Shown here piece after piece: positions 1 through 7,255 of a stretch of DNA of 64,000 bases. The position numbers and the translations under genes are program-made. Source of the DNA: Rubrivivax sp. (GTDB lineage: Bacteria; Pseudomonadota; Gammaproteobacteria; Burkholderiales; Burkholderiaceae_C); assembly GCA_019635315.1 (NCBI GenBank), contig JAHBZT010000007.1, positions 1-64,000 on the forward strand, given 5' to 3'. Each line of letters begins with the position of its first letter. Position 1 is the stretch's first letter. A model generated the notes under the pieces. That model was not told the DNA's origin, did not search any database, and saw only the letters and a list, made by a program, of their open reading frames with translations.

Positions 1-1148
1 TTAGTGAGCAGGACGTGCAGGACGCCAGCCGCCAGGTCGACGCAGCCCGCAGCGAAGCGGTCGCTGCCAGCACCGAACGTTCGGCGGTGCTGTCCGAGGC
101 GTTCACCAAGGGCTTGGCTAAGCTGAAGTCGTCGCGAAGCAGCACGGGGGCGACATCCAGCAGCTTCGAGCAGTTGGGGCAGACGCTGAACCGGCTGGAC
201 CAGATCACGAGGAGCGTCGCCGACAGCACGGGAATGAGCCAGTCACAAGTCGCACGAATCGCGTTCGGCGCCGCTGGTCATCTCGGCGTCTCCAGTCCCG
301 TTGCTGGCGCCCGGGCAACTGCCAACGCGGAGAAGGGATACCTGGCTGGGCTCTCGGCAGACCAGCAGAGGGTACTGGGCGCCTTGACCTCTGAGCAGTT
401 GGCCGAGTTCAAGCAGTTCGGCGACCGAGTGTCCCGCGACTCGAGCTTCGCGTCGGTTGTTGCATCTGACGCCCGCGAGGCACGTGAACTGTCTTCGCGG
501 TTGAATTCGAGCTCCACCCGGAGTTCGCGCGCCGAGGCTGGTCTCTCCGATCGAACCGCCTATGCAGAGCGCATGAGCTCAGCATATGAACGGGGTGAGG
601 TGATAGCGCTCGACATTGCCCAGGACCCGCACAACCTCGCCATGTTCACGCGGTACGCCGAGCAATACGGTGGCACGAGTGCCGCCGCCCGTGCTCTGAT
701 GGAGGCCGAACTGGCGCGGCAGTCACTCGCACCGAACCGCACCCTCTCTGACGGTACTGCCGTGCCGTTGTCATTTGAGTCCCTCAGGACCCAGCACGCG
801 CGGCAGGCCAGTCAGCTGGCAGAGGGCCCAGACATCGAGAGCGTGAAACGCACCGGTGATGCTGCAGTCGCTCGCCAGCCCGGTCTGCCAGCTGGCACCG
901 TCCCTCCACAGAGCGTGCCCGACACAGTCCGTGACGCAGTTTCACGGCGCGGGCAGGCGATCCGCGAAGGCGTTCAGCAACAGAGCGGCGCATTGAGCTC
1001 GGCTGCCGACGCGGGGCGAAGCGAGGATGGAACCTTGGTCGCAGGGCAATCACTGCTCAAGCGCGCCGCCAAGCAAGTGGCTGCGGATGCCAAGGAGTCC
1101 GCCGAGGGCGCTGCCGACGCAGTGAAGGACCTGCTGAAGCGACGGTAG
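1..1148 (+). CDS. TraG-like conjugal transfer protein, C-terminal part (5' end outside window)
   Basis: The reading frame is open to the left edge, so the GTG at 15 is probably internal. The visible 380 or so residues are hydrophilic, rich in Ala, Ser, Gln and Glu, and predicted mostly helical. They resemble the C-terminal periplasmic half of F-type TraG, which acts in mating-pair stabilisation and entry exclusion. No membrane segment is visible, which fits because TraG membrane helices are N-terminal. It ends one base before the convergent small membrane gene. The family call rests on composition and general pattern plus the integrase neighbour, so it is moderate. Another large conjugation-associated coiled protein is possible. 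Confidence 0.5.
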   Translation, partial: SEQDVQDASRQVDAARSEAVAASTERSAVLSEAFTKGLAKLKSSRSSTGATSSSFEQLGQTLNRLDQITRSVADSTGMSQSQVARIAFGAAGHLGVSSPVAGARATANAEKGYLAGLSADQQRVLGALTSEQLAEFKQFGDRVSRDSSFASVVASDAREARELSSRLNSSSTRSSRAEAGLSDRTAYAERMSSAYERGEVIALDIAQDPHNLAMFTRYAEQYGGTSAAARALMEAELARQSLAPNRTLSDGTAVPLSFESLRTQHARQASQLAEGPDIESVKRTGDAAVARQPGLPAGTVPPQSVPDTVRDAVSRRGQAIREGVQQQSGALSSAADAGRSEDGTLVAGQSLLKRAAKQVAADAKESAEGAADAVKDLLKRR

Positions 1149-1472
1149 TCAGGTCAGCCGGTCCGGATCGTGGATGTGCTGATCCGGCGGCGGCGATGGC
1201 GGCTTCATGTGCGGTGGGTGGGCTCTGTCCCGCCAGTAGTTGGCTGCGATGTCGGCCGTAGAGGTTCCCATCCCAGGAATGTCGTGACCAGTATCGACAT
1301 TGCTTCGGATCGATGGCGCCTTGCGCCGGAACAGCGCGCCACCTATTGCGATCCCGAACAGCGCAGCAACGCCTGCAAGCACGACCTGCGTTCCCACCCC
1401 GCTGTCAGCCCCAGACGTCCAGCCGACTGCTGTAAACGCAGCAACGACCAACAAGAGAAGGAGGCGTCTCAT
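1149..1472 (-). CDS. Small two-helix membrane protein of the ICE
   Basis: A 107-residue protein. The start at 1472 was chosen over an upstream in-frame codon because GAGGAG lies three bases before this ATG and the hydrophobic stretch begins at once (MRRLLLLLVVAAF). A second hydrophobic segment follows at about residues 28-49, then a hydrophilic tail rich in Pro and His. The first helix could be an uncleaved signal anchor. The gene is tail to tail with the TraG-like gene and lies downstream of the integrase on the same strand. I do not recognise the family. The setting suggests an accessory protein of the conjugative element. Confidence 0.55.
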   Translation of the reverse strand: MRRLLLLLVVAAFTAVGWTSGADSGVGTQVVLAGVAALFGIAIGGALFRRKAPSIRSNVDTGHDIPGMGTSTADIAANYWRDRAHPPHMKPPSPPPDQHIHDPDRLT

Positions 1473-1561
1473 GGTCTCCTCACAAACGTCAATTGCAGGA
1501 CGCACAGTGTGAACTACGTGATCGCGAAAAGCGGCTACAGGCTGTTCCGGGACCAAAGCCG

Positions 1562-2869
1562 CTACTGAGCCGACGCAGGCGCCTTCGCACAGGTGGCGCG
1601 ACCTTCAGCTCGATTCATCCCGTTTGCAGTCCGATCCTCCTTGCTAGGTCTGCTCAGTGGCTTGGTCTTGAGTTCGTCAAGGTAGTCCGCCCAGGCCTTC
1701 ATCATGTCGCGCCGCTGCTCGATGAACTCCGCCCTGTCGTAGGCCGCGCCCAGCGGGCCGGACTTCCCATGAGCCAACTGGGCCTCGATCACGTCCGGTG
1801 CAACGTTGAGCCGTTCCACCATCACGGTGCGGGCCATCGCCCGGAATCCGTGGGGAGTCATCGTCTCGTTGTCGAAGCCCAACCGGCGAAGGGCAACACG
1901 CACCGTGTTCTCGCTCATCGGCCGCTTGGCTGTGATCAGAGACGGAAACACGTATCGCCCTCGGCCGGTCAGCGGCATCAAGTCCTTCAGAGCGTCGACA
2001 GCCTGTGAGGCCAGCGGAACCAGATGGGGCCTTCCGTTGATCTTCGCCCGCTTTGTCCGCTTCATCTTGGCGGAGGGTATCGCCCACATCCTTCCCTCGA
2101 GATCCAGCTCGGCCCACTCCATCTGCCGGATGTTCCCTGGCCGCTGGAAGAGCAGCGCCGACAGAAACAGTGCCGCCCGGGTGACAGGGTGACCGTGGTA
2201 GCCGTCGATGGCGCGCATCAGGTCGCCGACCTGATCGGGTTCGACGATCGCGGAGACGTGCCTGGTCAGCACCGGCTTCAGTGCGCCGCGCAGATCCGAA
2301 GCGGGGCTGCGCTCACAACGTCCGGTCGCAACGCCGTATCGAAACACTTGCCCGCAGGCTTCCAGCAGAGAGTGAGGCAGTTCGCGCGTGCCACGTGCCT
2401 CGACGCGCCGCAGCGTCTGCAGCAGCATTGGTGCGCCGATCTGGGAGAGCGGAAGCTTGCCCAGCCAGGGGAAGATGTCCTTCTCGAGGCGCTCCATCCA
2501 GCGCTTGGCGTAGTGATCGCTCCAGCCGACCTTCTTTGTCGCGTGGAACTCGCGCGCGGTCACCTCGAAGCTGGCGTTGGCGTCGAACCGGGAACTGAGG
2601 CGCTCCACCTGCCGCGTGAGCACCGGATCTGCGCCCGACTGATGTTGCTTGCGCGCATCATCACGTGCGACCCTGGCCTCCTTCAGACCCAGATCTGGAT
2701 AGCCCCCGAGGGCAAGGCGCTTCTCCTTCCCGTCGAAGCGGTACTTCCAGAACCAGCGCTTGGACCCAGAGGGCGAGACCTCCAGGTACAGACCGCCGGA
2801 ATCGGCCAGGCGCACGCGGGGCCTACCCGCGTCGCAACTCGCGTTCTTGCACTGCTTGTCGGTGAGCAT
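1562..2869 (-). CDS. int: P4-type tyrosine integrase of the ICE
   Basis: A 435-residue site-specific recombinase of the P4/IntS family. It has the N-terminal arm-binding domain typical of these proteins (MLTDKQCKNA start, LGGYPDLGLKEAR at about 54-66), a SAM-like core-binding domain, and a C-terminal catalytic domain with Arg243, His340-x-x-Arg343, His367 and nucleophile Tyr377. The start at 2869 was chosen because family members begin MLTD; an ORF extends upstream to 2974 but runs through repeat DNA. The gene points away from the tRNA-His-derived att copy at 3042-3088, as expected for an element integrated at that tRNA. The active site is complete, so it should be functional. Confidence 0.9.
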   Translation of the reverse strand: MLTDKQCKNASCDAGRPRVRLADSGGLYLEVSPSGSKRWFWKYRFDGKEKRLALGGYPDLGLKEARVARDDARKQHQSGADPVLTRQVERLSSRFDANASFEVTAREFHATKKVGWSDHYAKRWMERLEKDIFPWLGKLPLSQIGAPMLLQTLRRVEARGTRELPHSLLEACGQVFRYGVATGRCERSPASDLRGALKPVLTRHVSAIVEPDQVGDLMRAIDGYHGHPVTRAALFLSALLFQRPGNIRQMEWAELDLEGRMWAIPSAKMKRTKRAKINGRPHLVPLASQAVDALKDLMPLTGRGRYVFPSLITAKRPMSENTVRVALRRLGFDNETMTPHGFRAMARTVMVERLNVAPDVIEAQLAHGKSGPLGAAYDRAEFIEQRRDMMKAWADYLDELKTKPLSRPSKEDRTANGMNRAEGRATCAKAPASAQ

Positions 2870-2928
2870 GGGGGAACAAAACGTCAAATGGCTGCGAACA
2901 CGCCATTTGTTCCCCCAGATGTTCCCCC
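2870..2928. repeat. Nested inverted and direct repeats upstream of the ICE integrase
   Basis: GGGGGAAC (2870-2877) is inverted against GTTCCCCC (2909-2916), and a direct copy of GTTCCCCC follows at 2921-2928. Inside lies a second inverted pair, CAAATGG (2885-2891) and CCATTTG (2903-2909). The set abuts the integrase start codon. Such an arrangement between int and the tRNA could be arm-type integrase or excisionase sites, or an autoregulatory operator. The repeats are seen directly; the role is inferred. Confidence 0.55.
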
Positions 2929-3041
2929 AACTTCGCTGCGCTGCCGTGAGACGGCAGGAGCCTTCCTGACTCAAGCGACTGTCTAAGTCGTTGATTTAGC
3001 GGGAAGTTCGGTCCGGCATGGGACCTGATGAAACGCTGGGA

Positions 3042-3088
3042 TGGGGTGGCTGATGGGACTCGAACCCACGACGACCAGAATCACAATC
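3042..3088. repeat. Left att repeat of the prophage (also att end of the ICE)
   Basis: This 47-bp sequence is identical to 57771-57817 and equals the tRNA-His 3' half from the anticodon loop to the encoded CCA. Identity stops sharply on both sides (a versus t on the left, g versus t on the right). Because the ICE integrase lies just to its left, the same copy probably served as the ICE att junction before the phage entered. Confidence 0.93.
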
Positions 3089-3127
3089 GTGGAGCCATTC
3101 GAGCACTGGCGCGGGTTTCCGGCCGTC

Positions 3128-3192
3128 CGTGGGAAATCTTGCTGCAATCTTGAGCACGCATCCACGCGGGTTCCCAGGGTTCATTTCCCACG
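3128..3192. promoter_or_regulatory. Candidate arm-type integrase sites, left end
   Basis: GATTTCCCACG occurs on the minus strand at 3128-3138, and ATTTCCCACG occurs on the plus strand at 3183-3192. The same 11-mer is present twice at the right end (57682-57692 and 57704-57714). Four copies, all within about 120 bp of the two att cores, fit arm-type binding sites of the phage integrase on the P and P' arms of attP. Binding is inferred. Confidence 0.55.
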
Positions 3193-3226
3193 GCCTGGCA
3201 CCTTTTTTTGTGGCCTCATTTAATGC

Positions 3227-3256
3227 TTGACCTTCGCTCTTTGTTGGGTCCACAAT
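3227..3256 (+). promoter_or_regulatory. Possible promoter of the left-end accessory cluster
   Basis: TTGACC (3227-3232) is followed after 18 bp by CACAAT (3251-3256), giving five and four matches to the sigma70 consensus hexamers. It lies about 38 bp before the first rightward gene at 3294. The position suits a promoter that lets the cluster be expressed independently of the leftward late genes. The match is modest. Confidence 0.35.
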
Positions 3257-3293
3257 AAACCCAACGGCGCAACGTGCGCCACAGGAGCAAGTG

Positions 3294-3584
3294 ATGGGCA
3301 AACCAGTCCCCAGGTTCTCGAAGGTCAGCGAGTGGATCGCCGCCGGCAACATGGCCACCGGCCTCTACTCCCTAGAGCGGGTCGAGCGCGAAACGGACAA
3401 GGCGATCGGCTTCAAGGCCGAGCGATACAACGAGTTCGGCAACCTGAAGCCGGCCACGTGCTGGATTCCCCGGTCGCAGCTGCAGGAAGTGGTGAATGAC
3501 TACTACACCAAGGCACCGGGCCGCATGTTCCTGGTCCCCGCCTGGCTCTACTCTCGCAAGTCGGACGAGGGCTACGTTCTATGA
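3294..3584 (+). CDS. Unrecognised phage accessory protein
   Basis: A 96-residue soluble protein. ATG 3294 is preferred to the GTG just before it because AGGAG (3283-3287 region) is correctly spaced. The sequence is mixed alpha/beta in character, with an aromatic-rich second half (DYYTKAPGRMFLVPAWLYSRK) and no transmembrane segment or metal-binding motif. It is the first gene of a three-gene rightward cluster and overlaps the next start by ATGA. I do not recognise a family. Its place just inside att, transcribed against the late block, is typical of accessory (moron-like) genes. Confidence 0.6.
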   Translation: MGKPVPRFSKVSEWIAAGNMATGLYSLERVERETDKAIGFKAERYNEFGNLKPATCWIPRSQLQEVVNDYYTKAPGRMFLVPAWLYSRKSDEGYVL

Positions 3585-4432
3585 GCGGCGACCTCGTCCC
3601 CAGCGTCAGCATCGCGAACCTGGTCAACCAGCGCGCCGCCGTGCTCGAGAAGCTCGGCCAGGCCTTCGACCTGATCGGCGAGGCTGCGCAGATCGCCGGC
3701 GCCGCGCACCTGGGCATGCCCCGTGTGACCGTGTCGACCTCCTACTCGCACGGCCGCGGCGACGTGGACGTCGCGCCGTCCTATCTCGGCACACGGCGTG
3801 ACGGCTCGACCTGGTCGCGCGACGCCGCGCACCGCCAGGACCTCGAGCGCGCCGCGCGGCTGGGCGTCGACGCCGCGGCATGGCAGTACCTCATGCACGA
3901 GTCGGGCATGCGCTCGCTCATGGACGCCACGGCGCGCGAGAAGTGGGACAAGGCGATCAGCGCCGGCGACATCCCGGAGCTCACCACCGCGAACGTGCGC
4001 GCGACCTTCCAGATGCTGCACGACAGCCGCGGCGAGATCTTCGAGCGCGGGGTCATCGCCTGCTTCAAGGCGCTGAGCTGGCACTACAAGACGAACCTGC
4101 CTCAGAAGTTCGGCAAGCGCATCGTCGTGACCTACCTCACGGGCTGCGGCAGCTACCGCAAGGCCGACGAGATGGACGACCTCCTGCGCGTTCTCACGGT
4201 GCTGGACGGCAAGCCCGAGCCCGACCACCGCGGCGGCGTGAATTCGATGCTCAGCGCGGCCGGCCTCAACGGCTGGCCCGCCCGCCCCGGCCAGTGCGAG
4301 AACGACTACCTGGCGATCCGCACCTTCAAGAACCACAATGGGCACGTGACGTTCAAGCGCCCCGACCTGGTGGAGAAGATGAACCTGATCATCGCGAAGC
4401 ACTACCCCGGCGCCCTGCCGGCGCCGAAGTGA
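3581..4432 (+). CDS. DUF4942 domain protein
   Basis: A 283-residue protein whose central part matches the DUF4942 family seen in phages and mobile elements. It contains the ordered features MRSLMDATAREKWDKAI, then ANVRATFQMLHDSRGEIFERG and ALSWHYKTNLPQKFGKRIV (about residues 110-185). DUF4942 often occurs beside or fused to a methyltransferase-like domain; none is fused here and the biochemical role is unknown. It starts by ATGA overlap with the preceding gene and ends by overlap with the next. The call to family is firm; function is not known. Confidence 0.75.
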   Translation: MSGDLVPSVSIANLVNQRAAVLEKLGQAFDLIGEAAQIAGAAHLGMPRVTVSTSYSHGRGDVDVAPSYLGTRRDGSTWSRDAAHRQDLERAARLGVDAAAWQYLMHESGMRSLMDATAREKWDKAISAGDIPELTTANVRATFQMLHDSRGEIFERGVIACFKALSWHYKTNLPQKFGKRIVVTYLTGCGSYRKADEMDDLLRVLTVLDGKPEPDHRGGVNSMLSAAGLNGWPARPGQCENDYLAIRTFKNHNGHVTFKRPDLVEKMNLIIAKHYPGALPAPK

Positions 4433-4605
4433 ACGCGCCCGCCATGCCGAAGCGGCCCCGCGGCCGCCCAGCCGCCGAGCCTGGCCAGGGGAAGGACGAG
4501 CTCATCAAGATCCGCGCGACCGCCGAGGAGAAGGCCCGTTTCGCGGCCGTCGGCGGCCCGACGTGGTTCCGGGCGGCGCTCAAGCGCGCGAAGCCCCGGC
4601 CGTAG
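4429..4605 (+). CDS. Small basic DNA-binding-like protein
   Basis: A 58-residue protein if it starts at the GTG overlapping the previous stop (GTGA), or 53 residues from ATG 4444. It opens with an AT-hook-like patch (KRPRGRP) and continues with DELIKIRATAEEKARF, a pattern common in ribbon-helix-helix proteins, ending in a short helix (TWFRAALKRAK). A protein of similar layout is encoded at 53887-54063. It may be a small transcription regulator. It ends three bases before the convergent Rz1-like gene. Confidence 0.5.
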   Translation: MNAPAMPKRPRGRPAAEPGQGKDELIKIRATAEEKARFAAVGGPTWFRAALKRAKPRP

Positions 4606-4608
4606 GCC

Positions 4609-4890
4609 TCAGCGCCGGCACTCCTCGAGCGCCGCCAACAGCTGCTGCTCGTACCCTTCCCGGCGCTCCATCTCGGCCGCCGCGGCCGCCGCGAAGGTGT
4701 CCAGCGGCACGCCCGGGGCCAGGGACTCGGTCGGCATCACCGGCCGGTCCGGCAGCGCCGCTCGGCACGGCACCGGTACCTCGACAGAGACGGTCTGCAA
4801 CTGCACCCGCGTGCGCGTCTCGCAGCCGCTCAGCAGCACCGCGGCGGCCAGCGCAGCGGCCGTCAGGGCTTGGTGCGCTCGGACAGCCAC
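4609..4890 (-). CDS. Rz1-like outer-membrane spanin lipoprotein
   Basis: A 93-residue lipoprotein with a short charged N-terminus, a hydrophobic stretch and a lipobox ending at Cys23 (LLSGC), followed by a Pro-rich region (VEVPVPC, LPDRPVMP). This is the layout of o-spanins, which disrupt the outer membrane in the last step of lysis with an inner-membrane partner. The partner (4863-5249) lies directly upstream and overlaps by 28 bases. It is the last gene of the long leftward block. Sequence similarity to known Rz1 is low, as usual for spanins, so the call depends on lipobox, proline content and position. Confidence 0.75.
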   Translation of the reverse strand: MAVRAHQALTAAALAAAVLLSGCETRTRVQLQTVSVEVPVPCRAALPDRPVMPTESLAPGVPLDTFAAAAAAEMERREGYEQQLLAALEECRR

Positions 4891-5249
4891 CGGTCCACCC
4901 TCACGCGCGCGCTGGCGCAGTCGTCACCCGGCACCGCCGGCGGCGCGGCCAGGATGTCGTCGGCCAGCTGCAGGCGCCGGCGCGCCGCGGCAGCTGCGAC
5001 AGCCTGGGCCGCGGCGGCGCGGCGCTGCGCATCCGCCGCGGCCGCTGCGGCGCGCTCGACGCTGCGGCTGCACACTTCGGCGACCTCGCGTGCGCCGTCG
5101 CGCTGCTCTATCGCGTCGGTTGCGGCCGCGTCGGCGCGCGTCGCTGCGTCGCGCTGGCCGAGGTAGGCCCAGGTGAGCACCGCGTTGCCGGCCAGGCTCA
5201 GCGCCAGCGCGATGCCGGCGGCGGCCAGCGCCTTACCGGTCAGCAGCAC
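4863..5249 (-). CDS. Rz-like inner-membrane spanin
   Basis: A 128-residue protein with one N-terminal membrane segment (about residues 6-25) followed by a long Ala/Arg/Glu-rich helical, probably coiled-coil, periplasmic region. That is the form of i-spanins, which pair with the Rz1-like lipoprotein. The start is a GTG at 5249, chosen because GGAAGGA lies eight bases upstream and translation begins just before the membrane segment; a longer ORF to 5333 overlaps the upstream gene heavily. Two cysteines in the periplasmic part could allow disulphide links. Confidence 0.7.
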   Translation of the reverse strand: MLLTGKALAAAGIALALSLAGNAVLTWAYLGQRDAATRADAAATDAIEQRDGAREVAEVCSRSVERAAAAAADAQRRAAAAQAVAAAAARRRLQLADDILAAPPAVPGDDCASARVRVDRWLSERTKP

Positions 5250-5463
5250 CGCCTCGGTCCTTCCAGAGCTCGCCGATCGTGACCCGAAGACGGTCCACCG
5301 CCGGCTTGCCGCGCTTGCGCTCGAGATCCTCAAGCCACGCGCGGCGCTCGGCCAGCGACGGCAGCGCTGCGATCGCGCGCGCCTCGCACTCGTGGCGCCA
5401 CTCTTCAGAGCTCGCGTCGACCTCGGTGCCGTCGAGCAGGCGCACAGAAGCGGGCCCGTTCAC
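5233..5463 (-). CDS. Small conserved phage protein in lysis cluster
   Basis: A 76-residue hydrophilic protein with the core SSEEWRHECEAR followed by LAERRAWLEDLERKRG. I have the impression of having seen this pattern in other prophages near lysis genes, but I cannot assign a function. It overlaps the i-spanin start by 17 bases and the small membrane gene upstream by an ATGA-type junction. No membrane segment or catalytic motif is visible. Confidence 0.65.
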   Translation of the reverse strand: MNGPASVRLLDGTEVDASSEEWRHECEARAIAALPSLAERRAWLEDLERKRGKPAVDRLRVTIGELWKDRGGAADR

Positions 5464-5576
5464 CGCAGCACCGACGCCAACCCCAGAGCCACCCAGACCA
5501 GAGCCACGGTGGCGGCCACGATGGTCGCCACGAGCATGGCACCCAGGCCGATGACGATTCCGCGCTTGATGTCCAT
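5460..5576 (-). CDS. 38-residue single-helix membrane protein
   Basis: MDIKRGIV is followed by a hydrophobic segment covering most of the protein, ending in LASVLR. The ATG at 5576 overlaps the stop of the holin-transglycosylase gene as ATGA, and the end overlaps the next gene by four bases, so the gene fits exactly between its neighbours. A single short helix in a lysis cassette suggests a holin, antiholin or pinholin-type role, which is inference. Confidence 0.55.
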   Translation of the reverse strand: MDIKRGIVIGLGAMLVATIVAATVALVWVALGLASVLR

Positions 5577-6514
5577 CAGGCGCCTCGCATCATTCCGGCG
5601 TAGCGGGGCATGCGCGCCCAGACGTCGACCACGTGGTGCCGGTTGATGTCGCAGGGGCTGCGGCCGGCGTACAAGGGCGCGCGGCTCTTGAGGCATCGGT
5701 GCTCGACGTGGCCCCACCACCGGCCCGGATCGCAGCCGGCGGCCACCTGGCAGGCGCGGCGCTCGCGCTGCAGTCCGCCCAGGCCGCCGTTGTAGGCCGC
5801 GTCCGCCATCGCAAGCCGCTCCAGCGGCGCAGCCACCGGGGCCAGGGCCCGCCAGTTGTCGCGGCTCATCAGCACGATCGCGCGCACCTGCAGGTCCGGG
5901 CGGCCGTAGATCGTGGCCCAGTCGAGATCGCGCAGCGCCGGATGCCGATCGCGCAGCTCGGCCAGCGCATCGAAGCGCAGCCGGCCGTCGGGATGCCAGG
6001 CGCGCGTCAGCTGCCCCATGCCGGCCCCCTCCTCGCGCTGGGTGCGCAGCCGGCTGGTCGGCGACCAGCACCGGCTGTGCGTGTAGCTGATGCAGCTCTC
6101 GTGACTGATCAGCGCCGGCACGTAGGCGCGCTGCGGCAGGTCTGGCCAGTGCCGATCGATCTCGGCCACCAGCACCGGCGCCAGCGCCAGCGCGCGCGCG
6201 TGCGGCTGCGGCTGCGCGTGGGCCGCGCGGCCGAACAGTCCCAGCAGCGCCGCGACGACGATCGACAGCGCCACCAGTGCCAGGCCGGCGCCGACCGGGC
6301 TCTCGCCCGCGCGCCGGAACAGGCTGCGCATGTCGGCCTCGGGGTAGTCGTGCAGCGCCTTGCGCGACCAGTGCGAAAACGCCACGGCCAGCAGCGGCGT
6401 GACCAGCGCCAGCAGGAGCATGCTGGTCGTCAAGCCCCGGTCGGGGTCCGTGAGGTACAGGGCGCCCAGCACCGCCAGGCTGCCGCCGATCATGTAGACG
6501 TGTCGAGTTCGCAT
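5576..6514 (-). CDS. Putative holin-transglycosylase fusion (membrane-anchored endolysin)
   Basis: A 312-residue protein in two parts. Residues 1-100 carry three hydrophobic segments (about 7-21, 31-46 and 75-95), as in three-helix phage holins. Residues 110-312 resemble a soluble lytic transglycosylase: ISHES with likely catalytic Glu139, GAGMGQL at 163-169 corresponding to the G-x-G-x-x-Q motif, and AYNGG at 240-244 corresponding to AYNAG. No separate endolysin gene is visible elsewhere in the prophage, so this is the best candidate for the murein-cleaving enzyme. Whether the enzyme faces the periplasm depends on topology, which three helices would allow. Confidence 0.7.
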   Translation of the reverse strand: MRTRHVYMIGGSLAVLGALYLTDPDRGLTTSMLLLALVTPLLAVAFSHWSRKALHDYPEADMRSLFRRAGESPVGAGLALVALSIVVAALLGLFGRAAHAQPQPHARALALAPVLVAEIDRHWPDLPQRAYVPALISHESCISYTHSRCWSPTSRLRTQREEGAGMGQLTRAWHPDGRLRFDALAELRDRHPALRDLDWATIYGRPDLQVRAIVLMSRDNWRALAPVAAPLERLAMADAAYNGGLGGLQRERRACQVAAGCDPGRWWGHVEHRCLKSRAPLYAGRSPCDINRHHVVDVWARMPRYAGMMRGA

Positions 6515-6535
6515 CGCAGGTTCCTCTCGGTTGAA

Positions 6536-7255
6536 TCAGCGCCACGGCGGCAGCGAGTCGCGCAACCACAGCCAGCCCGCCAGCGCGGCGGCGGCGACGG
6601 CCGCGACCGGTTTCCATGCCTGGCTTGCGGTCCTGGCCACGGCTGCCACGGCCTTCGCGATCGTCCTGGCGTGCACGTAGTGGTCGCTGAGCTCGCGCAT
6701 CGCGGCCATTTCGTCGCGGATCCCGGCGACGGCTTCGGCCAGCTGCTGCAGCGTCACCGACTGGACGACCGTCACGCGCTCGAGCCGCAGCAGCCTCGCC
6801 GCGGCCGTGGAGTCGCGCCGGAACTCGGCGGCCAGGCGCTCGAACTTGGCGCTGATCACCGCGATGCCGCCGTCCTTCGTGTAGGTGTCGTCCGCCCCGG
6901 CGCGCAGCGCGGCAGCGAGCACGACGTCGTCCCGATTCGCGGTGTAGGCCAGGATGGTCGCGCGCGCGCCGTTCAGGTCCTGGCGCAGGTGCGCGATGAT
7001 CTCGGTCCCGTTGATGTCGGGCAGCATGAGGTCGACGACGATCAGGTCGGCCGGCCGCTCAGCGAAAATGCGCAGCGCCTCGACGCCGTTGCTGGCGACC
7101 GCTGTCGCAAAGCCGGCGCGCACGAGCGCCGCGCTCGTGACCAGGGCCTGTGCTGGCTCGTCTTCGATCAGCAGCGCCACCGGCTGGTGAGGCCGCAGCG
7201 GGTGCCCGGCGGCCAGCTCGTCGAGCGTGCGATCAAGGTGCGAGTCGGTCTTCAC
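6536..7255 (-). CDS. Phage-encoded response-regulator receiver protein with C-terminal membrane segment
   Basis: A 239-residue protein starting at a GTG that overlaps the stop of the giant gene (GTGA). Residues 25-145 form a receiver domain with every key position: acidic pair Glu31-Asp32, phospho-acceptor Asp75 in VVDLMLPD, Thr105 and Lys127. Spacings from Asp75 to Thr105 (30) and Thr105 to Lys127 (22) match CheY. No output domain of a known DNA-binding type follows. Instead there is a helical region (about 145-205) and a hydrophobic segment near 211-228. No histidine kinase is encoded nearby. It could sense or titrate host phosphorelay signals or time lysis; both are guesses. The domain call is firm. 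Confidence 0.85.
   Translation of the reverse strand: MKTDSHLDRTLDELAAGHPLRPHQPVALLIEDEPAQALVTSAALVRAGFATAVASNGVEALRIFAERPADLIVVDLMLPDINGTEIIAHLRQDLNGARATILAYTANRDDVVLAAALRAGADDTYTKDGGIAVISAKFERLAAEFRRDSTAAARLLRLERVTVVQSVTLQQLAEAVAGIRDEMAAMRELSDHYVHARTIAKAVAAVARTASQAWKPVAAVAAAALAGWLWLRDSLPPWR

Larger units (their letters stand above)
1..3041. mobile_element. Edge of an integrative conjugative element (partial)
   Basis: The left 3 kb carries the end of a TraG-like conjugation gene, a small membrane protein and a P4-type tyrosine integrase whose start lies about 170 bp from a copy of the tRNA-His 3' end at 3042-3088. P4-type integrases usually sit at the att end of an integrated element, so this is read as the tRNA-proximal edge of an ICE that continues left of the window. 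None of its genes resemble the phage genes to the right. The F-type conjugation assignment rests on one partial gene and is an inference. Confidence 0.6.

Noticed and set aside
6536-7255. Host two-component system captured with the prophage
   Set aside because: No histidine kinase gene is adjacent, and the gene is locked into the phage operon by GTGA overlap with the gene before it.
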